Translations under genes and position numbers: made by a program | Assembly: GCA_963662865.1 (NCBI GenBank) | Contig: OY759969.1 | Coordinates: forward strand, 2,046,001 to 2,110,000 | Direction: 5' to 3' | DNA: 64,000 bases | Source of the DNA: JAJDYQ01 sp963662865 | Lineage (GTDB): Bacteria; Pseudomonadota; Gammaproteobacteria; JAJDYQ01 | Shown here: in pieces, positions 26,235 through 34,995 of the stretch | Numbering within the stretch: the stretch's first letter is position 1 | Layout of the letters: every line of letters starts with the position of its first letter | The notes under the pieces: model-generated | Database searches by the model: none | What the model was told of the DNA's origin: nothing | The model's input: the letters and a program-made list of their open reading frames with translations, nothing else

Positions 26235-26660
26235 TCAGCGCTTGGCCTGCTTACGCAATGCCTCAATGGAACGCAACTGAGCAGATGCTTCGGCAAATTC
26301 CTTTTGCGCCTTTGCGTAATCAATCGCATCGGTCTTGTCGTGCATGGCTTTCTCAGCACGCTCCCTGGCTTGCAGCGCAGCGGCTTCATCCAGATCGGTA
26401 GCTCTCGTTGCCGTATCCGCCAGAATTGTCACAATATGAGGCTGGACCTCCAGGATGCCACCAGAAACATAAATATGCTGTTCCTCGTTGCCCTGGGTAA
26501 CAACTCGCACTTCACCCGGCTTCAGGCGCGTGAGCATTGGTGCATGACGAGGAGCTATGCCAACCTCACCCATTTCAGCAGGGGCGTAAATCATGGTGGC
26601 GGAACCGGAAAAAATCTCTGATTCTGCACTCACAATATCGATGTGTGTCGTCATGGCCAT
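26235..26660 (-). CDS. atpC: ATP synthase F1 epsilon subunit
   Basis: Central-stalk subunit that couples and inhibits F1. 141 residues: N-terminal beta-barrel (TTHIDIVSAESEIFSG, GEVGIAPRHAPMLTRLKPGE) and C-terminal helical hairpin with Ala/Lys-rich sequence. Second possible start at ATG 26654. Last gene of the atp operon, 29 bases after atpD. Confidence 0.95.
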   Translation of the reverse strand: MAMTTHIDIVSAESEIFSGSATMIYAPAEMGEVGIAPRHAPMLTRLKPGEVRVVTQGNEEQHIYVSGGILEVQPHIVTILADTATRATDLDEAAALQARERAEKAMHDKTDAIDYAKAQKEFAEASAQLRSIEALRKQAKR

Positions 26661-26689
26661 GGATAACTAACGTGTTAATGATTTATGCG

Positions 26690-28066
26690 TTACAGGGTTT
26701 TTGCCTTCTCTTCGGCCTCAGCAATATCGCCGACCATATAGAAGGCCTGCTCCGGCAAATGGTCATACTCTCCGGCAATAATGGCCTTGAATCCTGTAAT
26801 CGTATCTTTCAATGATACATATTTTCCGGTTGCTCCGGTGAAAGGCTCCGCCACGAAGAATGGCTGGGAAAGGAAGCGCTGAATCTTACGTGCGCGACCA
26901 ACAACCCGCTTATCTTCATCACTCAATTCATCCATACCCAGAATCGCGATGATGTCTTTCAGTTCCTTATAACGTTGCAGGGTACCCTGTACGGAGCGGG
27001 CAACTTCATAGTGCTCATTACCAACAATCAACGGGTCAAGCTGACGAGAGGTTGAATCCAAAGGATCAACAGCGGGGTAAATGCCGAGTTCTGCAACCTG
27101 GCGAGACAGCACCAGCATCGCTTCCAGGTGAGCAAATGTTGTAGCAGGCGAAGGGTCAGTCAAGTCGTCCGCAGGCACGTAAACGGCCTGAAATGAAGTG
27201 ATGGAACCCTTCTTGGTTGACGTAATACGTTCCTGAAGCACACCCATCTCTTCAGCCAGTGTAGGCTGATAACCCACCGCCGAAGGCATGCGGCCAAGAA
27301 GCGCTGATACCTCGGTACCGGCCAGTGTGTAGCGATAAATGTTATCCACGAACAGCAATACATCACGACCTTCGTCACGGAAATTTTCCGCGATAGTCAG
27401 GCCTGTCAAAGCAACGCGCAGCCTGTTTCCCGGCGGCTCATTCATCTGACCATATACCAGCGCCACCTTATCGAGCACATTACTTTCCTTCATTTCATGG
27501 TAGAAATCGTTGCCCTCACGAGTACGCTCGCCGACACCCGCGAACACAGAAAAACCGGCGTGTTCAATCGCAATGTTACGAATCAATTCCATCAGGGTTA
27601 CGGTCTTACCAACGCCCGCGCCACCGAACAGACCTACCTTACCGCCTTTAGCAATAGGCATGATTAGATCAATCACCTTAATGCCGGTTTCCAGTATCTC
27701 AACCGCCGTGGCCTGATCGGCATAGGTAGGTGCCTTGCGATGAATCGGAGCATAATCCTCCGTTTCAATCTGGCCAACTTCATCAATCGGCTCACCAAGC
27801 ACATTCATGATACGGCCCAGAGTGCCCTGGCCTACCGGAACGGTAATTGGCGCACCGGTATTCCTGGCTGTCAAACCACGACGTAAGCCGTCCGTTGAAC
27901 CCAGCGCAATCGTGCGAACAATGCCATCACCCAGTTGCTGCTGAACTTCGAGCGTTAGCGCACCGCCCTCAACTTTAAGGGCATCGTAAATACCCGGCAT
28001 CGCATCACGGGGGAACTCGACATCCACAACCGCGCCGATTACTTCAACAATTTTTCCAGAACTCAT
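26690..28066 (-). CDS. atpD: ATP synthase F1 beta subunit
   Basis: Catalytic subunit of F1. 458 residues. P-loop GGAGVGKTVTLMEL near residue 150, catalytic Glu in GVGERTREGNDFYHEM, Walker B LLFVDNIYRYT, and DELSDEDKRVV near the C-terminal helical domain. It is 49 bases after atpG. Confidence 0.98.
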   Translation of the reverse strand: MSSGKIVEVIGAVVDVEFPRDAMPGIYDALKVEGGALTLEVQQQLGDGIVRTIALGSTDGLRRGLTARNTGAPITVPVGQGTLGRIMNVLGEPIDEVGQIETEDYAPIHRKAPTYADQATAVEILETGIKVIDLIMPIAKGGKVGLFGGAGVGKTVTLMELIRNIAIEHAGFSVFAGVGERTREGNDFYHEMKESNVLDKVALVYGQMNEPPGNRLRVALTGLTIAENFRDEGRDVLLFVDNIYRYTLAGTEVSALLGRMPSAVGYQPTLAEEMGVLQERITSTKKGSITSFQAVYVPADDLTDPSPATTFAHLEAMLVLSRQVAELGIYPAVDPLDSTSRQLDPLIVGNEHYEVARSVQGTLQRYKELKDIIAILGMDELSDEDKRVVGRARKIQRFLSQPFFVAEPFTGATGKYVSLKDTITGFKAIIAGEYDHLPEQAFYMVGDIAEAEEKAKTL

Positions 28067-28115
28067 TGTTCAAGTCCTCTGTTTCAATACTTAAAAAAAT
28101 AATTCCAACCCAGCC

Positions 28116-28979
28116 TTATACCGCAGCCGCGCCACCCACAATCTCGGAAATTTCCTGGGTGATTGAGGCCTGGCGTGCCTTGTTATAAACTAGTTGCAAT
28201 TCGTTAATCAGCTCACCCGCATTATCGGTTGCGGATTTCATGGCAACCATACGGGCTGACATTTCACAGGCAATATTTTCTGCCACTGCCTGATAAACAA
28301 GAGACTCGATATAGCGCATAAACACCTGATCCAGCATAACGGCCGCCTCTGGCTCGTAAATATAGTCCCAATGTTGATCCAGGCTGTCGTCATGCTCGAA
28401 CGCCTGTAAGGGAAGCAGGGTTTCGATATTCGGTTCTTGCGTCATGGAATTAACAAAAGAATTATAGACCAGAAACAGCTTATCAAGCCGACCTTCTTTA
28501 TAAGCATCGAGCATGACTTTGACTGTACCGATTAATTCATATGCGGCGGGCGCATCACCAAGGCCGGATTGCTGACCGACAACATTACTGCCGATAGAAG
28601 TAAAGAAACCAATGCCTTTTTTGCCTACGGCGCAGATATCAATTCCAGCATTTTTATCATCCCATTCTTTAAGCTCATTAATGGTCTTTTTGAGCAGATT
28701 GACATTCAAGCCGCCGCATAAACCACGATCAGATGTAATCACAATATATCCAACACGCTTAACCTCCCGTTCCTTCAGGAAAGGATGGCGATACTCACTG
28801 TGCGCACAAGCTATATGTGATGCCACATTACGAATTTTTTTGGCATAAGGACGCGCCGCACGCATACGGTCCTGAGCCTTACGCATCTTGGATGCTGCAA
28901 CCATTTCCATGGCACTGGTGATCTTCTGAGTGTTTTGAACACTCTTGATCTTCGTGCGGATCTCTTTCTCGTTTGCCAT
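28116..28979 (-). CDS. atpG: ATP synthase F1 gamma subunit
   Basis: Rotor shaft of F1. 287 residues with the two conserved terminal coiled-coil segments: ANEKEIRTKIKSVQNTQKIT at the start and MKSATDNAGELINELQLVYN near the end. The central Rossmann-like part carries ITSDRGLCGGLN. It is 26 bases after atpA. Confidence 0.97.
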   Translation of the reverse strand: MANEKEIRTKIKSVQNTQKITSAMEMVAASKMRKAQDRMRAARPYAKKIRNVASHIACAHSEYRHPFLKEREVKRVGYIVITSDRGLCGGLNVNLLKKTINELKEWDDKNAGIDICAVGKKGIGFFTSIGSNVVGQQSGLGDAPAAYELIGTVKVMLDAYKEGRLDKLFLVYNSFVNSMTQEPNIETLLPLQAFEHDDSLDQHWDYIYEPEAAVMLDQVFMRYIESLVYQAVAENIACEMSARMVAMKSATDNAGELINELQLVYNKARQASITQEISEIVGGAAAV

Positions 28980-29005
28980 GTCAGTCCAGCAGATTAAACC
29001 GTTAA

Positions 29006-30547
29006 TTACCAGGTATGATTGGCAATAAAATCATCAAGCGCCGCCTTGAAACCATCGGCAAATTCATCGCTCCAGTCACCTGACTCGACAATTCTGTTCA
29101 TCAGGTCGCCATGAAACTGATTCATGTAGGAAATCAGGGCAGATTCAAAAGCGCCTACCTTATTTAATTCAACATCATCCAGGTAGCCTTCGTTTACGGC
29201 ATAAAGAGAAACTGCCATTTCAGAAATATTCAGAGGCGAATACTGTGGTTGTTTCATCAGCTCCATTACGCGCTGGCCACGCTCCAGTTGCTTGCGAGTG
29301 GCGTCATCAAGGTCAGAAGCAAACTGCGCGAAAGCCGCCAACTCACGATACTGAGCCAGTGCGAGACGGACGCCACCACCCAGTTTCTTAATAACGGCTG
29401 TCTGAGCCGCGCCACCCACCCGCGATACCGACAGACCGGCGTTAATCGCTGGGCGCACGTTTGCGTTAAACAAGTCAGATTCCAGGAAAATCTGGCCATC
29501 AGTAATGGAAATAACATTCGTTGGTACGAAAGCAGAGACATCACCAGCCTGCGTTTCGATGATAGGCAGGGCTGTTAAAGAACCCGTCTGATCCTTAACT
29601 TTGCCGTCAGTAATTTTTTCAACGTATTCGGCATTAATACGCGCCGCACGCTCCAGCAGGCGCGAATGCAGATAGAAAACATCACCAGGATACGCCTCAC
29701 GGCCCGGAGGGCGGCGCAACAACAGCGACACCTGACGATAGGCCCACGCCTGCTTAGTCAGGTCGTCATAGATAATTAATGCATCTTCGCCCTTGTCACG
29801 AAAGTATTCTCCCATGGAACAGCCCGAATACGGGGCGATAAATTGCAGTGCGGCAGATTCGGCCGCAGTCGCGGCAACCACAATCGTGTGGTCCATTGAA
29901 CCATGTTCTTCCAACTTGCGCACAACACCGGCAACACTGGAGTTCTTCTGACCGATAGCAACATAGATACATTTAACACCAGTACCTTTCTGGTTAATGA
30001 TGGTATCAATCGCAATGGCGGTCTTTCCCGTTTGACGGTCACCGATGATCAACTCACGCTGGCCACGGCCAATCGGCACCATGGAGTCAATCGCTTTCAG
30101 GCCGGTCTGCACTGGCTGGGAAACCGACTGACGGGCAATTACGCCTGGCGCGACTTTTTCAACAGGCTCATGGCGACTCGCTTCAACAGGACCTTTGCCA
30201 TCAATAGGATTCCCCAACGAGTCCACAACCCGGCCCAGCAAGCCCTCACCAACGGGGACTTCCATGATACGACCGGTACACTTTGCCGTATCACCTTCGG
30301 AAATCTTACCGTAGTCACCCAGTACCACTACGCCAACCGAGTCACGTTCAAGGTTAAGAGCCATACCCATAATGCCGTCACCAAAGCTGACCATCTCACC
30401 CTGCATAACATCAGACAGGCCATGAATACGCGCAATACCGTCGGTCAGGCTAATAACCGTACCCTCGGTCTTCGCCTCGGCTGGCATCTCGAAATTTTCA
30501 ATTTTCTTCTGAATCAGGTCAGAAATTTCCGTTGCACTGAGTTGCAT
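29006..30547 (-). CDS. atpA: ATP synthase F1 alpha subunit
   Basis: Non-catalytic nucleotide-binding subunit of F1. 513 residues, standard length. P-loop GDRQTGKTAIAIDTI near residue 170; alpha-signature PAINAGLSVSRVGGAAQ near 365. The N-terminal helix MQLSATEISDLIQKKIENFE contacts delta. It is 39 bases after atpH. Confidence 0.98.
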   Translation of the reverse strand: MQLSATEISDLIQKKIENFEMPAEAKTEGTVISLTDGIARIHGLSDVMQGEMVSFGDGIMGMALNLERDSVGVVVLGDYGKISEGDTAKCTGRIMEVPVGEGLLGRVVDSLGNPIDGKGPVEASRHEPVEKVAPGVIARQSVSQPVQTGLKAIDSMVPIGRGQRELIIGDRQTGKTAIAIDTIINQKGTGVKCIYVAIGQKNSSVAGVVRKLEEHGSMDHTIVVAATAAESAALQFIAPYSGCSMGEYFRDKGEDALIIYDDLTKQAWAYRQVSLLLRRPPGREAYPGDVFYLHSRLLERAARINAEYVEKITDGKVKDQTGSLTALPIIETQAGDVSAFVPTNVISITDGQIFLESDLFNANVRPAINAGLSVSRVGGAAQTAVIKKLGGGVRLALAQYRELAAFAQFASDLDDATRKQLERGQRVMELMKQPQYSPLNISEMAVSLYAVNEGYLDDVELNKVGAFESALISYMNQFHGDLMNRIVESGDWSDEFADGFKAALDDFIANHTW

Positions 30548-30586
30548 GGCTAAAAGCCCTCTTCAAATCCAATGTTAAATAATCTC

Positions 30587-31123
30587 TTATGTCCGTAAGC
30601 CAGCGGCTAACGCCTCTATCCGGCCTCGCACCGAAGCATCAATCACCATGTCACCGACGCGGATAATCACACCACCCAGCAGGGACCTGTCAATTTCTGT
30701 GGTAAAAGTGATTTCACGATTCAAGCGCTTTCGCATCGCTACAGCAATAGCCTGCTCAAATCTGGCATTAACCGGATAAGCAGCCGTCAGACCGGCATGA
30801 ATCGCCCCACCCGATTCGGCCTGAAGTTCTTTATAGACCTCAGCCACCTCTGGCATGAGCGACAGCCTGTCGTTTTCCACCAGTAACCGGACAAAAACCC
30901 CGGCAGTATCGTTAATATGACCACCGCAGACATCCAGCATAAGGCCGGACAATGTGTCTGCGTCCACACGCGGGTCACTGATTATGGCAGACATGGCATC
31001 ATCACTGACCACACTCGCCATAACCTCCAGCATGTCAGACCAGAGTTCCTGCCTGCCCTCACCTTCCGCATGTTTCCAGGCGGCTACGGCATATGGACGG
31101 GCCATGGTTTTTGCCTCAGACAT
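30587..31123 (-). CDS. atpH: ATP synthase F1 delta subunit
   Basis: Peripheral-stalk subunit linking F1 alpha to the b-dimer. 178 residues: helical N-terminal domain (ARPYAVAAWKHAEGEGRQEL) and the conserved C-terminal block IDRSLLGGVIIRVGDMVIDA SVRGRIEAL (shown split). It is 14 bases after atpF. Confidence 0.95.
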   Translation of the reverse strand: MSEAKTMARPYAVAAWKHAEGEGRQELWSDMLEVMASVVSDDAMSAIISDPRVDADTLSGLMLDVCGGHINDTAGVFVRLLVENDRLSLMPEVAEVYKELQAESGGAIHAGLTAAYPVNARFEQAIAVAMRKRLNREITFTTEIDRSLLGGVIIRVGDMVIDASVRGRIEALAAGLRT

Positions 31124-31137
31124 ATCGCGCTATCCGA

Positions 31138-31608
31138 TTACAAGCCGGCACTGAGTTTTTCGAGCATCGCGTTGTGATCTTCCACGCTCACTTCACGCTC
31201 CAGGATTTTGCTGGAAGCCACCAGGGCCAGATCAACCACCTTACCACGTAACTCCTCACGTGCACGGTTCGCCTCCTGCTCCACTTCGGCGTGGGCCGCT
31301 GCAATAATGCGGGCCGCCTCTTCCTTTGCGTCATCCTTGGCCTGATCAACGATTTCCGCGTGGCGCTTTTCAGCCTGAACGATAATAGTACGAGCCTGCT
31401 CCTTCGCCTCTTGCAGTGTTTCAACGACCTTCACCTGCGCAAGCTCCTGCTCTTTCAGGCCACGTTCAGCAGCGGCAAGACCATCAGCAATTTTCTGCTT
31501 ACGGTCCTCCAGCGCCTGCATAATCGGTGGCCAGACAAATTTCATGCAAAACCAGACAAAAACGGCAAAGGTAATGGACTGGCCTATCAGTGTCAGATTG
31601 ATATTCAT
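31138..31608 (-). CDS. atpF: ATP synthase Fo b subunit
   Basis: Peripheral stalk. 156 residues: one N-terminal membrane helix (LTLIGQSITFAVFVWFCMKF) followed by a long Ala/Glu/Lys/Arg-rich coiled coil to the end. A single b-type gene is present, not a b/b' pair, as expected for gammaproteobacteria. Confidence 0.95.
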   Translation of the reverse strand: MNINLTLIGQSITFAVFVWFCMKFVWPPIMQALEDRKQKIADGLAAAERGLKEQELAQVKVVETLQEAKEQARTIIVQAEKRHAEIVDQAKDDAKEEAARIIAAAHAEVEQEANRAREELRGKVVDLALVASSKILEREVSVEDHNAMLEKLSAGL

Positions 31609-31646
31609 AGTGAATCTGTCCGTCTATTCAAGTGACCGCCGGATAA

Positions 31647-31874
31647 TCAGCCTGCAAAAAGAATGTAGAACGCGATACCTACACCGATCATTGGAACCGC
31701 ATCAACCAGGCCCATTACGATAAAGAACTGGGTGCGCAGCATGGGCAACAGTTCGGGCTGACGGGCAATCCCTTCCAGAAAACGTGCGCCCAATATACCA
31801 ATACCTACGGCGGCTCCCAATGCACCCAGACCAAGAAGGATAGCGCCCGCCAGTGTCAGAATTGCAGCTTCCAT
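31647..31874 (-). CDS. atpE: ATP synthase Fo c subunit
   Basis: Proteolipid of the c-ring, 75 residues in two membrane helices joined by the polar loop ARQPE. The ion-binding carboxylate is Asp in VMGLVDAVPMIGVG, and the Na+-site Gln/Glu/Ser pattern is absent, so H+ is the predicted coupling ion. Gly-rich first helix GAILLGLGALGAAVGIGILG is typical. Confidence 0.97.
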   Translation of the reverse strand: MEAAILTLAGAILLGLGALGAAVGIGILGARFLEGIARQPELLPMLRTQFFIVMGLVDAVPMIGVGIAFYILFAG

Positions 31875-31914
31875 TGTTATCTCCTGTTAAAAATCGTAAA
31901 TAATCAAAAAATAA

Positions 31915-32802
31915 TCAGTGATGACTGTGCGCCATATCCAGATAGACGATCGTCAGCGTCATAAAGATAAATGCCTGCAACAGGACGATCAGGACATGAA
32001 ATACCGCCCATGCCCATTGCAGCACACCACCGAATATGGCCAGAATAAAATTGCCGCCATACATCAGCGCAATCAGGATAAAAATCATCTCTCCAGCATA
32101 CAGGTTACCAAACAAACGCAGTGCCAGAGACACCGGTTTTGCTAACAGCGATACGCCTTCCAGAAACAGATTAACCGGCAGGAATATGATTTTCAGCACA
32201 ATATTATTCGCCTCAAAAGGGTGCATGGTTAATTCAGCAGCGAAATCGCCGAGGCCTTTCATCCTGATGCTGTAGAAAATGACCAGAACAAATACTGCCA
32301 ATGACATGCCAAATGTCGCATTTGGGTCGGTCGTAGGCACAACCTTCATATAAACATGGTGAGGGTCTGCGTCAAAAAGCAGATTGGCCGCCCAACCGGT
32401 AAGATGAGGAATCCAGTCAACCGGAACAAGATCCATCAGGTTCATCAAAAGAATCCACACGAATAGCGTCAACGCCATTGGCGCGACCATATCGTTCTTT
32501 GCCGTAAAAGAGCCGCGAACACTGGTATTAATGAACTCGACAATCCACTCAACAAAGTTCTGCAAACCGCTCGGGGTGTCAGAGGTAATTACCCTGGCCA
32601 CCTTATGAAAAAAAAACAGGAAAACGGCACCCAGAAAAATAGACCAGAACATGGTGTCAACGTGAATGGCCATAAAGCCCATCTCCCCGGCTTCGACAGC
32701 GGAATGCGCCAATCCCCAGGTCCCATCGGGACGCTGGCCAAACGTCATATTGGTCAGGTGGTGCCTGATATATTCAGTCTGTGTGAGGCTATCGCCCGCC
32801 AT
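31915..32802 (-). CDS. atpB: ATP synthase Fo a subunit
   Basis: Stator channel subunit, 295 residues with five or six membrane helices. The essential Arg lies in SLALRLFGNLYAGEMIFIL near residue 235; earlier motifs include LMDLVPVDWIPHLTGWAANL. The terminal His-rich end (DMAHSHH) is unremarkable. It is 53 bases after atpI. Confidence 0.96.
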   Translation of the reverse strand: MAGDSLTQTEYIRHHLTNMTFGQRPDGTWGLAHSAVEAGEMGFMAIHVDTMFWSIFLGAVFLFFFHKVARVITSDTPSGLQNFVEWIVEFINTSVRGSFTAKNDMVAPMALTLFVWILLMNLMDLVPVDWIPHLTGWAANLLFDADPHHVYMKVVPTTDPNATFGMSLAVFVLVIFYSIRMKGLGDFAAELTMHPFEANNIVLKIIFLPVNLFLEGVSLLAKPVSLALRLFGNLYAGEMIFILIALMYGGNFILAIFGGVLQWAWAVFHVLIVLLQAFIFMTLTIVYLDMAHSHH

Positions 32803-32855
32803 ATTGTTCTTCCCTATACTGTCCTTACAACTTACCGCTGCTCAAAAAAACAATT

Positions 32856-33206
32856 TCAGGATTTCACCAGATGCGAGGCAAAAACCTGGATTATCATCAT
32901 CAACGTAAAACCCACCAACATGGACACGGCCATAAGCCCCAAAGCCTTAAAGCCAAAAAACAAACCCAGTATCACGATCACATACCGAAGGACAAACCCG
33001 GAAAACATCACAACGATGCCTTGTTGCGGGCTATCAATGGCCTTTTCCAGGGCCTTATCGGTACTGCGACGGGTCAGCAGAGTGACCAAAACACCGATTG
33101 ACGCTCCATACAGGGTCGCCAGCATGGCATCGGCAGATCCCCGGTGCAGCGCAATCAGGGCGGCGATAAGCGCCAGCGCCATCTGGCTGCCAATCAAGGC
33201 CCGCAT
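32856..33206 (-). CDS. atpI: ATP synthase assembly protein AtpI
   Basis: 116-residue membrane protein with about four hydrophobic segments, first gene of the atp operon; in this family it helps c-ring assembly or Mg2+ handling. The last segment ALGLMAVSMLVGFTLMMIIQ is typical. It is separated from parB by 165 bases with no gene; that gap holds a weak stem (CCTGC-GACCGG-GCAGG near 33285-33301) without a T-run and presumably the atp promoter, which I could not pin down. Confidence 0.85.
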   Translation of the reverse strand: MRALIGSQMALALIAALIALHRGSADAMLATLYGASIGVLVTLLTRRSTDKALEKAIDSPQQGIVVMFSGFVLRYVIVILGLFFGFKALGLMAVSMLVGFTLMMIIQVFASHLVKS

Positions 33207-33371
33207 AGTGCCACCTGAATAGCCCCTGAGTCCAGTCGGACGATTATCCGTTTTGAAAGCCTCCTTCTCTTGGCCCTCAGTTTGCCCTGCGACCGGGCAG
33301 GCGCAGTATAAAAGGCCATCGTGGCGAGGGTCAACGCCATTTCACCTGAGTCATGGTCTTTTAATCAGGAG

Positions 33372-34235
33372 TTACTTGATATGGTCCAGTATGCCCTGCA
33401 GCTCATCAAGCGAGTTAAAACCGATTTGTAACTTGCCTTTGCCGGCATTATTAGCCGAAATCGCCACTTTTGCAGCCAGCCGCTCAGACAGGTCATTCTC
33501 AAGCCGCAATACATCCGGGTCTTTATTCGGGGCCACCTTCTTGTTATCCCCACTTTTTTGTAGTGATTGACTCAGGGCCTCGGCCTGCCGTACAGATAAC
33601 CCCTGGCTTACAATCGTTTTGGCCGCATGTAACTGTGCCTCCGCAGCCAGCGGCAATATTGCCCTGGCATGTCCCATCTCAAGTTCGCCCTTTTCCAGAT
33701 AGGGCTTCGCCGCAGGGGCGATATCCAACAGCCGGAGCAGATTACTCACGGCGGCGCGGGAACGACCGACGGCATCACCCGCCTCCTGATGCGACATCCC
33801 GAATTCATCAATCAGGCGCCTGAGGGCATTGGCCTGTTCCAGTGGATTAAGATTTTCACGCTGAATATTCTCGATGAGAGCCATGGCAACGGCCGCCTCA
33901 TCGGGCACATCGCGCACCATGGCCGGTATTTCCTGCAGCCCGGCAAGCTGCGCAGCCCGCCAGCGACGCTCACCGGCGATAATCTCATAGCGGCCTGCGC
34001 CGACAGATCGCACCACAATCGGCTGGATAACGCCTTGTGCCTTGACGGACTCCGCCAGACTCGCCAGCGTCTCCTCACGCATATCAACACGCGGCTGATA
34101 ACGGCCGCGCTGCAAGAGATCGACCGGAATGTTTTTTAGATCGTTCCCGGACATCTCAAGCGCCGCACCCTCATCTCCCAGACTGCCGGATAACAACGCA
34201 TCCAGACCCCTGCCCAGACCTCTTTTTTTCGCCAT
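33372..34235 (-). CDS. parB: Chromosome-partitioning protein ParB
   Basis: CTP-dependent DNA clamp that binds parS near the origin and spreads. 287 residues: N-terminal MAKKRGLGRGLDALL (ParA-contact region), CTP-binding motif GERRWRAAQLAG near 95, helix-turn-helix SHQEAGDAVGRSRAAVSNLL near 155, and C-terminal dimerisation domain. The ribosome binding site AGGAAATTCAG lies directly before ATG 34235 and is shared in sequence with every spacer of the ankyrin array. parB should follow parA directly; here about 20.4 kb of ankyrin genes and a cassette separate them. No parS (TGTTTCACGTGAAACA) was found in the window. Confidence 0.96.
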   Translation of the reverse strand: MAKKRGLGRGLDALLSGSLGDEGAALEMSGNDLKNIPVDLLQRGRYQPRVDMREETLASLAESVKAQGVIQPIVVRSVGAGRYEIIAGERRWRAAQLAGLQEIPAMVRDVPDEAAVAMALIENIQRENLNPLEQANALRRLIDEFGMSHQEAGDAVGRSRAAVSNLLRLLDIAPAAKPYLEKGELEMGHARAILPLAAEAQLHAAKTIVSQGLSVRQAEALSQSLQKSGDNKKVAPNKDPDVLRLENDLSERLAAKVAISANNAGKGKLQIGFNSLDELQGILDHIK

Positions 34236-34274
34236 TCTGAATTTCCTGTGGTTGTGCGTGATGTGCTGGTGTCC

Positions 34275-34946
34275 CTAGTAACGTGCCTCGTGAAGCAGCC
34301 AGCGGGCTTTGCTGTTTTTGATGTGCTCGTTTTCCGCGGCATAATCGGCGGGGAGTTTTCCTTCATTGTCCCTGACCTTCGGATTCGCCCCGGCCTGTAG
34401 AAGGACTTCAATGACTTCCGGGTTCTCGTTAAACCCCGCGGCCCTGTGCAGGGGAGTCCATCCGTCTTTATCTCGCACATCCACCTCGGCTCCCGCTCGC
34501 ATCAGCACTTGCAGAACTTCCGGGTTCTCGTTTCCTGCGGCCAAGTGCAGGGGAGTCCGTCCGAATTTATCTCGCACATCCACCTCGGCTCCTGCTCGCA
34601 ACAGCACTTGCAGAACTTCCGGGTTCTCGTTAAACCTCGCGGCCCCGTGCAGGGGAGTCAATCCGCCTTCAGTTCGCGCATTCACCTCGGCTCCCGCTCG
34701 CAACAGCACTTGCAGAACTTCCGGGTTCTCGTTAAGCCACACGGCCCCGTGCAGGGGAGTCACTCCGCCTTTATCTCGTGCATTCACCTCGGCCCCATCG
34801 GCCAGTAATCGCTCGATCTGTGCCGGCGTCGCGGCCTGCCACCATTCTTTAGATTCAGGAAATTCAGCGGCCTGCGCCCGGCCAGGGACGGATAAAGACG
34901 CCGCGATCAGCATGATCATGGTCAGTGTTTTAATGGTTGATTTCAT
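34275..34946 (-). CDS. Secreted ankyrin-repeat protein, array copy 1 (next to parB)
   Basis: 223 residues, the most divergent member at the nucleotide level. Signal peptide about 1-26 (cleavage after RAQA), cap domain to about 55, four TPLH-type repeats, then the closing repeat NPEVIEVLLQAGANPKVRDN. The full C-terminal tail AAENEHIKNSKARW is kept, ending LLHEARY. It ends 39 bases before parB, and that gap aligns with the spacers between other copies. No catalytic domain; expected to bind protein or other ligands in the periplasm or outside the cell. Confidence 0.88.
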   Translation of the reverse strand: MKSTIKTLTMIMLIAASLSVPGRAQAAEFPESKEWWQAATPAQIERLLADGAEVNARDKGGVTPLHGAVWLNENPEVLQVLLRAGAEVNARTEGGLTPLHGAARFNENPEVLQVLLRAGAEVDVRDKFGRTPLHLAAGNENPEVLQVLMRAGAEVDVRDKDGWTPLHRAAGFNENPEVIEVLLQAGANPKVRDNEGKLPADYAAENEHIKNSKARWLLHEARY

Positions 34947-34981
34947 TGGTACCCTCTCCTGCCTGTCAATAGAATATGCCG

Positions 34982-34995
34982 TTCAGGCACCTGAA
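34982..34995. promoter_or_regulatory. Conserved spacer palindrome, one of 13 copies ahead of the ankyrin genes
   Basis: TTCAGG-CA-CCTGAA lies 36-49 bases before the start of copy 1. The same element occurs once before every copy: about 37631, 38846 (mutated, CAACTGAA), 41006, 42973, 43879, 45670, 46984, 47689, 49469, 50427, 52618 and 53674. It could be a protein-binding site or an RNA hairpin; it is also exactly where homology to the parB leader ends. In tail-deleted copies the stop codon falls within it. Confidence 0.5.

Noticed and set aside
29903..30553. 216-codon + strand frame opposite atpA
   Set aside because: Antisense shadow of a highly conserved gene.
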